A DNA stretch of 64,000 nucleotides from CAVYTF01 sp963771435 (GTDB taxonomy: Bacteria > Bacteroidota > Bacteroidia > Chitinophagales > Chitinophagaceae), in NCBI GenBank assembly GCA_963771435.1, contig CAVYTF010000014.1, forward strand, positions 25,406 to 89,405, written 5' to 3'. Shown one piece after another: positions 41,518 through 50,700 of the stretch; positions within the stretch are counted from its first letter, which is position 1, and each line of letters starts with the position of its first letter. The position numbers and the translations under genes are program-made. Below the pieces are notes generated by a model. The model saw only the letters and a program-made list of their open reading frames with translations, searched no databases and was not told the DNA's origin.

Positions 41518-44019
41518 ATGATCATGAACAAGAGTTTTAGATCAGAAAGGGTAGTAATAAACCAAAGTGCTACTACCCGTAAAAAGGTATATGGGCGCGT
41601 TGCCCTGCTTGCAGCATTGCTGTTGTTTGTTGCCGGCAACTACGCGCGAGGGCAAGTGCTGACGGTTAGTTCGGGGACGACATATACCACCGGCAGTGGC
41701 ATTACTGACACGTACAGTAGTGTGAGTATCAATTCGGGCGGAACGGATATAGTCAATGGTGTACTGAACGCTGCAACGGATATAACTGCAGGAGGCTTAT
41801 TGTCCGGTACGGGTACGGTTAACGGTACTGTATCTGTTGAGGGGACTATCAGCCCTGCAGGGGCGGGGAGCATTGGTGTGCTTACCACGGGTGCTTTGAC
41901 GCTGTCAGCAGGAGGTACTTATTATGTTGATATTAATGCCATCCCTTCGGGTGGTACAGCAGGCACAAATTGGGATGAACTGGCGGCAGGTGCCATAACC
42001 AACAACGCCACAAGCGGCTCTCCGTTCACTGTCTCATTAAACGGTACGCTTGCGGGGTTTAGTAATACTGCTTCTTATACCTGGCCGATCGGTACTTTTA
42101 CAGGTACCGCTCCTTCTGCTTCAAACACTATAGTTAATACCACGGGGCTTACCAATACATATGCCGGTTACGGAAAATTCAGTATAGCTTTCCAGGCCAC
42201 TAATATAGACCTGCTTTATTCCCCTCAGCCAACTGTAACGGTAATTGTGGGAACTTATATCTATAACGGAACGCCACAAGGGCCAAACACTGCCACCAAC
42301 ACCGGAACAGGAACGAGTTATACATTTAGCTATACGGGCACTGGCTCTACCACCTATGGACCGAGCGCCGCACAACCAACCAATGCAGGCACTTACACTG
42401 TAATAGCAACCGTGGCGGCAGACGGCACTAATATCCAGGCAAGTTCGGCGCCTACTGACTTTGCCATTAATACAGCGCCATTGACCATTGCTGCAAATAA
42501 TTTAGGCAAGTGTACCGGAGCAGCTTACTTGTTTACAGGAACTGAGTTCACAACAAATGGTTTATTCGGTAGCGATGCAGTAAGCAGTGTAAGCTTAACA
42601 AGTGCAGGATCGGCAGCAGACGCTACAACAGGAACTTATACCATTACTGCATCCGCAGCAGTTGGCACAGGGTTAAGCAATTATGTTATCAGTTATACAA
42701 ACGGCACTTTAGCAGTAGAAACGCTTATATTAACCATGACACAGGTGAACCCTGACTGTTATAACAATCCAGGGTCACTTTCAGGAGCAGTAACAGGTGG
42801 CACGGCTCCGTATATGTACACTGTGAATACTGGTTTAACCTATAATACAGGAGCGATAGTTTATGGCCCAAGCGCTAATCCACTTTACAGCCCTGTGGCG
42901 CCGGGGTACTATACCTACTCGGCAACAGACTCCGCAGGGTGTTTGGCAATAGCAGCAAGGCTGAGCATAAATGCGCTGACACAAACACCTGTTCTTATGG
43001 GCACCAATACCGCACCTGTTACAACCCAGGTATGTTATGGCGGCTCAAAAACGATCAGTACCACACCTATCGGCGGAGCTACTCCTTATACTTACAGCCT
43101 TAATACAAACGGCGTTAGCGGGCCGTTCGTAGCAAGCGCCAACAGGTATTTTTATGTGCCTGCAGGCACTTATTATATTACTGTTAAAGACAATGTGGGA
43201 TGCACTTACAATACAGACACTATCAGCATCACCCAACCTTCGGCGGGTGTATCCTTCACAACAAGCATTGGCGGGCAGGCATGTAACACACTGGCAGGAA
43301 TAGTTGTGACAGCAGCAGGAGGGTATGGAGGATATACGTATAGCGATGACGGCGGCAGTACATACCAGACGGAGAATATGTTCAGCGGGTTAGCCTACGG
43401 CAGTTATACTATAGCAGTAAAAGACCAAAACGGATGTGCGGCGACTCCTGCCGTGGTTAAGTTTTCGCCACTCACTTCTTCTTCTATTGCAGCAGCGAAG
43501 AACCCTATATGTCCCGGCTCAGGCACAACTATTTATACAGTACCCAGCGGTGGAACGGCCCCTTATTCTTACAGCCTTGACGGGCTGCTATATGTGCCAA
43601 GCAACAGCCGTTACTTTTACGTACCGGGGGGGCAGCATACCATAACGGTTAAGGATAATGTAAGCTGCACTTACGGGCCGCTTTCAATAACAATCGATAC
43701 CTCTTCGGCAAGTTGCGCACCAACTCTTAGAGAAGGAGGTACGGAAGAACTGAAGAAACTGTCACCTTCAGGGCCAATGTTTGAGGCACGATTAATGCCC
43801 AACCCCACGCAGTCAACCTTCCACCTGCAACTGCAAAGCAGCAGCAGGGAAGATGTGGAACTGTTGGTGATGAATATGCTGGGTGTGAAAGTGTATGAAA
43901 GCAAGGGGGGTATAGACAATACTTATGAATTTGGAGGAGGCTTTATCAGTGGCGTGTACATCCTGCAGGTAAGGCAGGGCAATGAGGTTCATACGATGAA
44001 GCTGGTGAAGGGGAATTAG
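41518..44019 (+). CDS. T9SS-exported surface protein with MBG and SprB repeats
   Basis: 833 residues; the ATG at 41524 (MNKSFRSERV) is an equally good start. Hydrophobic signal about 27-45 (VALLAALLLFVAGNYARG). Residues 48-130 resemble autotransporter-type beta-solenoid strands (TDSYSSVSINSGG-like pattern, GGLLSGTGTVNGTV). An MBG domain with YNGTPQGPNTATNTGTGTSY spans about 240-320. From about 400 come SprB-type repeats with PDCYNNPGSLSGAVTGGTAPY and YYITVKDNVGC. From about 740 a type A T9SS sorting domain (PNPTQSTFHLQLQ, ELLVMNMLGVKVYE, GVYILQVRQGNEVH, KLVKGN). It should cross the outer membrane by the type IX system and be anchored at the surface, perhaps in adhesion or gliding. Confidence 0.85.
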   Translation: MIMNKSFRSERVVINQSATTRKKVYGRVALLAALLLFVAGNYARGQVLTVSSGTTYTTGSGITDTYSSVSINSGGTDIVNGVLNAATDITAGGLLSGTGTVNGTVSVEGTISPAGAGSIGVLTTGALTLSAGGTYYVDINAIPSGGTAGTNWDELAAGAITNNATSGSPFTVSLNGTLAGFSNTASYTWPIGTFTGTAPSASNTIVNTTGLTNTYAGYGKFSIAFQATNIDLLYSPQPTVTVIVGTYIYNGTPQGPNTATNTGTGTSYTFSYTGTGSTTYGPSAAQPTNAGTYTVIATVAADGTNIQASSAPTDFAINTAPLTIAANNLGKCTGAAYLFTGTEFTTNGLFGSDAVSSVSLTSAGSAADATTGTYTITASAAVGTGLSNYVISYTNGTLAVETLILTMTQVNPDCYNNPGSLSGAVTGGTAPYMYTVNTGLTYNTGAIVYGPSANPLYSPVAPGYYTYSATDSAGCLAIAARLSINALTQTPVLMGTNTAPVTTQVCYGGSKTISTTPIGGATPYTYSLNTNGVSGPFVASANRYFYVPAGTYYITVKDNVGCTYNTDTISITQPSAGVSFTTSIGGQACNTLAGIVVTAAGGYGGYTYSDDGGSTYQTENMFSGLAYGSYTIAVKDQNGCAATPAVVKFSPLTSSSIAAAKNPICPGSGTTIYTVPSGGTAPYSYSLDGLLYVPSNSRYFYVPGGQHTITVKDNVSCTYGPLSITIDTSSASCAPTLREGGTEELKKLSPSGPMFEARLMPNPTQSTFHLQLQSSSREDVELLVMNMLGVKVYESKGGIDNTYEFGGGFISGVYILQVRQGNEVHTMKLVKGN

Positions 44020-44020
44020 G

Positions 44021-44307
44021 GATGACAGATGGGCGATGACAGATGACAGAAGGGAGATGGGAGATGATAGATGGAAGATGGGAGATGACAGATGGGAGAT
44101 GGGAGATGGGAGATGACAGATGGGAGATGGGAGATGGGAGATGACAGATGACAGATAGGAGATGACAGATGACAGATGGGAGATGATAGATGACAGATGG
44201 GAGATGACAGATGACAGATGGGAGATGGGAGATGGGAGATGACAGATAGGAGATGACAGATGACAGATAGGAGATGACAGATGATAGATGACAGATGAAT
44301 GATAAAT
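44021..44307 (+). repeat. GATGACA/GATGGGA heptamer array, 41 units
   Basis: Every unit is seven bases with no slip across 287 bases: mostly GATGACA and GATGGGA, with GATAGGA, GATGATA, GATGGAA and single variants. GATGACA contains TGA, and because 7 is not divisible by 3 the array puts stops in all three plus-strand frames. It starts one base after the TAG of the preceding gene. Confidence 0.95.
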
Positions 44308-44311
44308 TGAA

Positions 44312-44337
44312 GGCCATCCTGAAAGGGGTGGCTTTTT
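44312..44337 (+). terminator. Terminator of the 41518 T9SS gene
   Basis: GCCATCC (44313-44319) and GGGTGGC (44326-44332), followed by TTTTTG. The arms are nearly the same as those after the 44571 and 47726 genes. Confidence 0.8.
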
Positions 44338-44570
44338 GTTGAGCCTTAAGGCATTAAGGATGGTTGGCGGTTGATGAAGGCAACCCGGGATGTATTTATA
44401 GGCAAAAAAATTTGTAGTGTTTAAAAGTTTAACTATGTTCGTGTATCGAATGTGTTAAAAGTACGCAAAAGTGCTTTTGATATTTTTTACAGATACCTTT
44501 TTCTTTTACCGAGAGAGTGTTATCGAGTTTTTATAATAACGATATTTTAAAAAATTAAATCGATCGCCGT

Positions 44571-47279
44571 ATGAAAAGTTTATTTACTATTAAGGAAGCT
44601 GGTGGCAGGATCCCAAGGAAAAAAATATCCTGTAAAATACCAATCACTCTTTTGCTGGTTTTTATTGTTATGGGAGATGTTGCTGTTAAGGCCCAGAATA
44701 TTTATGGCCCTGAGGGCGTAAACTGGGTAGGCGTACCTGAAGGATATAGTCAACCAACAAACGGAGCTACCGGAGATTACAGGGTGCTTAAATATAGAGA
44801 AGTAAGTACTACTACCTCAAACCCGGGAGATGGGCGCGGGCAGTGGGTTACAACAATAAATGTACAGACCAGTGGTGGAAATTTTGCGCCATATAATATG
44901 ACGGGCGGTGGCGGAAACGGGTTTTTATTTACTTCCGGCCCAAGCGGTAACCAATTTGGCAATAAATGGTGTTTTGGTGGTGTAGCGCAAGGTGCAGTGG
45001 ATGGTGTGAATGGAATGAGTTACCAGGGCAGCACTGATATGGGGCTGAATATGAGCGCTACAGGGTATTATACTTTTGTAATGAAAGATGCAGGGTATGG
45101 CGGAACAGGTTTTTATGTAGGGTTAACAACGAATGCCCCTGTGACGATCTCGCATAATGTTTCAAATAATACTTACAGCAGCGCCAACAGCGCTACTATT
45201 AATTTTACTGTAAGCGGAACTCCTTCCTCACAGGAGAATTTTTATATCCGATACCTTGCTTCATCGAGTAATTTTGATGTAGCAGGAACAAGTTTTGCGC
45301 AGGCTACAATGGCTGGGACTTCCGGAAGCGCTACTATTTCGGGCTTAACATCCGGTACCACCTATTATTATTATATCTTCAGCTCAACGAGATCACTTTC
45401 GAACATACAAAGCGATCCCTTTGCGGATGTAGGATATGAGTGCCTTAATTATGCAGATAATTCAGGAAATGATTACAGCTTTACTGCAGGCGCTGCGCCT
45501 GTTATCTCTTCTGCATCACCTACAGGTACTTATGGGCAATCATTCAGCTACAATATCAGCGCTACCAATACTCCATCAAGCTATGCTATTACCAGTGGCA
45601 GCTTACCTGCCGGGCTTAGCTTAAATACCGGTTCAGGCGCTATAACGGGCACCCCTACTGCATTGGCTACCTCGTCTGTTGTAGGAGTTTCTGCAACTAA
45701 TGGAAGCGGGACAGGAACAGGTACATTAACCTTTACTATAAACAAGGCAAGCTTAACTATCACCGCCAATAATATAACCAAGTGCAGCGGCGCGACCTAT
45801 ACGTTTGCTGGTACAGAGTTCAGCAGTTTGGGACTGGTTAACGGAGATGCAGTAAGCAGCGTTACTTTGATGAGTGCGGGAGCACCAGCTGCTGCTACAA
45901 CAGGAGTTTACAGTATTACACCGAGTGCAGCGGTGGGCACTGGATTGAGCAATTACAATATTAATTACAATCTTGGTTTGATGACTGTGGAAACACTGAC
46001 ACTAATGATAACACAGGTAAACCCTGATTGTTATAGTGACCCGGGCTCACTGTCAGGCTCAGTAACAGGAGGAACAGCTCCATATATGTATGAAGTAAAC
46101 AGCGGCTTAACTTATTTATCGGGGCCAATAGTTTATGGACCAAGCACCACTCCATTGTATAGCCCTGCGGCACCAGGTTACTATACTTACTCTGTAACGG
46201 ACGCAGCGGGTTGTTTTGCAAAAGCAGAGCGGCTGAGCGTAAACGCTCTTACGCAAACGCCACTACTTTTGGGGGCTGCTACTGCGCCGTCTACGTTGGC
46301 CATTTGCTATGGAAATACAAAAACTATAACTACCATACCAATTGGAGGGGCCACTCCTTATACTTATAGCTTAAACAGTAATGGGGTTAGCGGGCCGTTC
46401 GTGGCAAGTGCCAGCAGGTATTTTAATGTACCGGCAGGTACTTACTACATCACTGTAAAAGATAATGTGGGTTGTACGTACATTACTAATACCATGAACA
46501 TAACCCAACCTTCAGCCGGGGTATCCTTTACTACCAGTATCGGTGGGCAGGCATGTGCCACTCTCGGAGGAATAGTAGTGACAGCAGCAGGTGGTTATGG
46601 CGGATATACTTACAGTGATAACAACGGGAGCAGTTACCAGTCAAATAATATGTTCAGCGGGTTAGCTTATGGCAATTATACAGTTAAGGTACAGGATGAA
46701 AACGGGTGTGTTTCTTCCTCCTCGGTGGTTAAATTCACACCGTTGATATCTTCTGCAATCACAGCCGCGAAGAACCCAATATGCCCGAATGGGACGACAA
46801 CTATCTACACTGTGCCATCAGGAGGAACGCCTCCTTACTCTTATAGCCTTGACGGATTAGCGTATGTGCCAAGTAATGACCGTTACTTTAATGTAACTCC
46901 AGGGACGCATGCGATAACAGTGCAAGATAATGTGAGCTGCACTTATGGCCCAGTTTCGATAACTATTAATACAGGAAGCTGTGCAAGCCTTGAAGAAGGT
47001 ACGGAAGAACTGCAGAAAGTGCAGCCTGCGGGAAAAGTGTTTGAAGCACATTTATCACCAAACCCAACGATGGCATCATTCCATTTGCAGATACAGAGCA
47101 ACAGCAGGGAAGATGTAGCGTTGGTGGTAACGAATATGCAGGGAGTGAAGGTGTATGAGGCTAAAGGAGGCATAGATAATACATATGAATTTGGTGGTAA
47201 TCTTAAAGGCGGCATGTATATACTGCAGATAATGCAGGGCAATGAGGTGCATGCGGTGAAATTGGTGAAGGGGAATTAG
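44571..47279 (+). CDS. T9SS-exported surface protein with Ig-like, MBG and SprB repeats
   Basis: 902 residues. Signal about 22-42 (KIPITLLLVFIVMGDVAVKAQ). Residues 45-190 hold a Gly/Asn-rich region (NIYGPEGVNWVGVPEGYSQ). Then come a fibronectin-like stretch (ISGLTSGTTYYYYIFSS), a putative Ig domain of the He_PIG type (SYAITSGSLPAGLSLNTGSG, about 308-393), an MBG domain, SprB repeats (PDCYSDPGSLSGSVTGGTAPY; YYITVKDNVGC) to about 800, and a type A T9SS domain (PNPTMASFHLQIQ to KLVKGN). Its second half closely matches the 41518 and 47726 proteins. Cell-surface adhesin by inference. Confidence 0.84.
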   Translation: MKSLFTIKEAGGRIPRKKISCKIPITLLLVFIVMGDVAVKAQNIYGPEGVNWVGVPEGYSQPTNGATGDYRVLKYREVSTTTSNPGDGRGQWVTTINVQTSGGNFAPYNMTGGGGNGFLFTSGPSGNQFGNKWCFGGVAQGAVDGVNGMSYQGSTDMGLNMSATGYYTFVMKDAGYGGTGFYVGLTTNAPVTISHNVSNNTYSSANSATINFTVSGTPSSQENFYIRYLASSSNFDVAGTSFAQATMAGTSGSATISGLTSGTTYYYYIFSSTRSLSNIQSDPFADVGYECLNYADNSGNDYSFTAGAAPVISSASPTGTYGQSFSYNISATNTPSSYAITSGSLPAGLSLNTGSGAITGTPTALATSSVVGVSATNGSGTGTGTLTFTINKASLTITANNITKCSGATYTFAGTEFSSLGLVNGDAVSSVTLMSAGAPAAATTGVYSITPSAAVGTGLSNYNINYNLGLMTVETLTLMITQVNPDCYSDPGSLSGSVTGGTAPYMYEVNSGLTYLSGPIVYGPSTTPLYSPAAPGYYTYSVTDAAGCFAKAERLSVNALTQTPLLLGAATAPSTLAICYGNTKTITTIPIGGATPYTYSLNSNGVSGPFVASASRYFNVPAGTYYITVKDNVGCTYITNTMNITQPSAGVSFTTSIGGQACATLGGIVVTAAGGYGGYTYSDNNGSSYQSNNMFSGLAYGNYTVKVQDENGCVSSSSVVKFTPLISSAITAAKNPICPNGTTTIYTVPSGGTPPYSYSLDGLAYVPSNDRYFNVTPGTHAITVQDNVSCTYGPVSITINTGSCASLEEGTEELQKVQPAGKVFEAHLSPNPTMASFHLQIQSNSREDVALVVTNMQGVKVYEAKGGIDNTYEFGGNLKGGMYILQIMQGNEVHAVKLVKGN

Positions 47280-47280
47280 A

Positions 47281-47523
47281 GATGACAGATGGGAGATGAC
47301 AGATGACAGATGGAAGATGGGAGATGGGAGATGACAGATGGGAGATGACAGATGACAGATGGGAGATGACAGATGGCAGATGGGAGATGCAGATGGGAGA
47401 GAATAGATGGGAGATGACAGATGCAGATGGGAAAGGATAGATGACAGATAAATTGAAAGCTGCTCCGACAAAAGAGATGACAGATGGGAGATGACAGATG
47501 TGAGAGGATAGATGACAGATAAA
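47281..47523 (+). repeat. GATGACA/GATGGGA heptamer arrays (25 + 7 units)
   Basis: 25 units from 47281, two of them 6 bases long (GATGCA). Then a 22-base interruption (TGAAAGCTGCTCCGAC followed by AAAAGA), then 7 more units ending GATAAAT. Same repeat family as 44021-44307 but less regular. Confidence 0.9.
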
Positions 47524-47527
47524 TTGA

Positions 47528-47557
47528 AAGCCATCCTGGAAGGGGTGGCTTTTTTTG
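47528..47557 (+). terminator. Terminator of the 44571 T9SS gene
   Basis: AAGCCATCC, loop TGGAA, GGGGTGGCTT, then TTTTT. Same arms as the terminator at 44312. Confidence 0.85.
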
Positions 47558-47725
47558 CCTTACCGAATGAGAAATGGTAAGTTGTAGCTTTGTTAAAGAA
47601 TATTTTGGCTGCTTTAAAATATTGAAAGTAAATTCGCAATAAGTATTAACTATTAAATCCCACAATAAAGTATTGCCGGAATTATATTGCTACTAACAAA
47701 TATTGTCATTTATTAATTAAATCAT

Positions 47726-50700
47726 ATGCAACAAAAACTACTCTTTCTTTTAGCGTTTGCCATGTGCTGCAGCTCTTTGTTTGCACAGGTGACGCCGGAA
47801 ACCATGCGGCAGATAAACCTGCTTCAGCAAGAAAAAAACAGCCGTACCCCAGCGCAGCAAAAGATAGATTCGCGGTTGTTGCAAGCAGTGCGAGAAAACC
47901 GTGGCCAGAAAATGGTGGAGGGGGTTGACCTGGACCGCGCTAATGTGGATGCAGATGCTAAAGGCATGCTGAAAGTGGATATTGACGCTGCTATAACTGA
48001 TGCCTTTCTTGCAAAAATTAAGGCGCTTGGTGGAGAAATTATCTATCCTTCTGCAGAATATCATACTGTGCGTGCAAGGGTGAACCTAGCTGCAGTGGAA
48101 ACTATTGCCGGTTACAAGGAGGTGAAATTTATTCAGCCTGCGGTGAAGTATAGGGTGGTGGATGCAGGCATGAACAAAGCAATGTCCCCAGAGCGTATTG
48201 CTGCTGTGCGCGCTGAAATAATGGCTTATCTTATCACGCATGTTGATGCAATAGGAAGTGTGACCTCTCAAGGGGATGCGGCCCATGGCGCTGCTAATGT
48301 AAGGACCACTTATGGCTATTTGGGAGCAGGGATAAAAGTGGGTGTGATAAGCGACAGTTATAACGCACAAGGAGGAGCTGCAGCAGATGTAGCCAGTGGT
48401 GACCTGCCCGGCACGGGAAACCCGCAGGGATATACTACACCCGTAGTAGATGTGCAGGATGTTTCCGGCGCATCGGATGAGGGGAGGGCGATGCTGCAGG
48501 TGGTGCACGACCTGGCACCTGCTGCATTGCTGTATTTTGCTACTGCGGATATAAGTGAAGCGGGTTTTGCAACTAATATTCAAGCATTACGCAATACTTA
48601 TGGGTGTAATATCATTATTGACGATGTTGGTTATTTTGACGAAGCTGTTTTCCAGGATGGCACGGTGGCCAAGGCAGTGGATGCTGTGACTGCTGCGGGC
48701 GCTTTGTATTTTTCTGCCGCAGGCAATTCGGGTTCTCTTGTAAAAGGCACTTCGGGGGTTTATGAAGGTGATTACGACAGTACAGGTTCAGGAGCTTTTT
48801 CAGGTGGCTCCAAGGCGGGTACCATTCACAATTTTGGGACACCAACCTCACCTGTTAACGGTGATATTATTAAGTCAATTGGTGAAGCATATAATTTAAC
48901 CTGGAGCGACGCTTATGGAGCATCGGGGAATGACTATGACCTTTTTTATGTTAATTCAGCAGGCACTGTTAAATCCTCTTCGACGAATGTTCAGTCAGGG
49001 ACACAGAACCCGTATGAATCTTTAGGTGTGTCAAGCCTGTCATCCGGAGACCGGCTCGTTGTTTTTAAAACTAAGACTGCTGCAGTACGGGCGTTTCACC
49101 TAAATACAAACCGAGGCACGTTAACGGTGGCAACCAATGGGCAAACATCAGGACATGCCTGTGCGGCCAGTGCCTTTTGCATGGCTGCAACACCAGCGGC
49201 TACAGCGTTCACCACAGGCTACCCGACAGGGCCTTACCCAGGCCTTTTTGTGTCAACAGACAAAGTAGAGCCATTTTCTTCTGACGGGCCAAGGCAAATA
49301 TTCTATAATTCAACTGGTGCAGCAATAACTCCGGGGAATTTTCTTTTTGGCACTAGTGGAGGAACTTCGCTTGCCAAGCCAGACCTGACAGCAGCTGATG
49401 GTGTGTCAACTACTTTTAGCTCAGCAACAGGGCTTAACCCCTTCTTTGGCACATCTTGTTCGGGGCCACATGCAGGTGCTATAGCAGCATTACTTTTATC
49501 TGCCAACCCCAGCCTGACCACAACACAGATGAGGACAGTGCTTACTTCCAGCGCACTTGATATAGAAGGGGCCGGTTATGAGTATAACAGCGGCTATGGA
49601 ATTGTACAGGCGATACAGGCAGTTTCTTATTTGCCGGCCATAACTGTAGCAAGCGCCTTATCGCCTACCTCGATCAATACAACTTATGGCACTGCATCTT
49701 CCAATATGGGCTTTAGCGTAAGCGGTGCAAATATTACAGGGGGCATCCTGGTAACAGCGCCTACGGGTTTTGAAGTATCCTTAACAGCAGGGGGCACTTA
49801 TACGACGACAATAACAGTTGGAAGTTCAGGCACTGTTGCCAGCACGCCTGTCTATGTGCGTTTAAAAGCCAGTGATGCATTAGGGGCTTATTCAGGGAAT
49901 ATAGCGCTTACCAGTTTGGGGGCAAATACTGTAAATGTAGCTATTTCAAGCAGCACGGTAAGCGCAGCAACACTGACTTATACAGCCAATGCCGCAAGCC
50001 GTGTTTACGGTGCAGCAAACCCGGCTTTTAGCGGAACAGTAACGGGATTTACAGGTACTGATAACCAGAGTAATGCCACTACAGGTACCTTAACGTTCAC
50101 TACAACAGCAACTGTATCAAGCCCTGTGGGCCAATATGCTATCAATGGTTCAGGACTGACGGCAAATAACGGCAATTATGTTTTTGCGCAGGCTGCGGCG
50201 AATGCCACAGCGTTGACGATAGGGCAAGCTACGCCGATAGTGACCGTAACGAATGTTGGCACTTATACTTATAATGGCAACCCACAGGGGCCTAACACGG
50301 CCAGCAACACGGGAACAGGAACAAGCTATACTTTCAGCTATTTGGGAACGGGCGGTACGACCTACGGCCCGAGCGTAACACAGCCGACGAATGCAGGGAG
50401 TTATACGGTGACAGCAACGGTGGCTGCAAGCGGGGATGGCAACTGGACAGCGGCCAGTTCAGCAGCGACAGCATTCGCGATAGGTGCAGGAAGTTCAAGC
50501 ATCACGGTAACAGGAGCAACGGGCTATACGTATAACGGGATGCCACAGGGACCATCAACGTCAATGGAAAACGGGTCAACCGGGGCAATAACTTACAGTT
50601 ACGCCGGTACAAGCGGCACGACATACGGGCCAAGCGCCACAGCGCCGACGAATGCGGGTAACTATACAGCCACAGCAACTGTTGCAGCCGATGCGAATAA

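Larger units (their letters stand above)
44020..44570. other. Spacer: heptamer array, terminator, then promoter region
   Basis: 551 bases with no gene. The heptamer array takes 44021-44307, a terminator follows at 44312-44337, and the rest (44338-44570) is AT-rich leader DNA before the next T9SS gene with no motif I can name. Confidence 0.7.
47280..47725. other. Spacer: two heptamer arrays, terminator, leader
   Basis: 446 bases. It holds a GATGACA-type array with an internal copy of the array-to-terminator junction (GATGACAGATAAATTGAAAG occurs at about 47439 and again at about 47513), then the terminator. The remaining 170 bases are AT-rich with nothing further recognised. Confidence 0.7.

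Noticed and set aside
43946..44317. Minus-strand frames with repeated SHLPSVICHLPSVI-like text, also at 47076-47665
   Set aside because: They are the complement of the GATGACA heptamer arrays.
36028..47523. CRISPR array among the repeats
   Set aside because: Repeat units are contiguous 7-mers with no unique spacers, and no cas genes are present.
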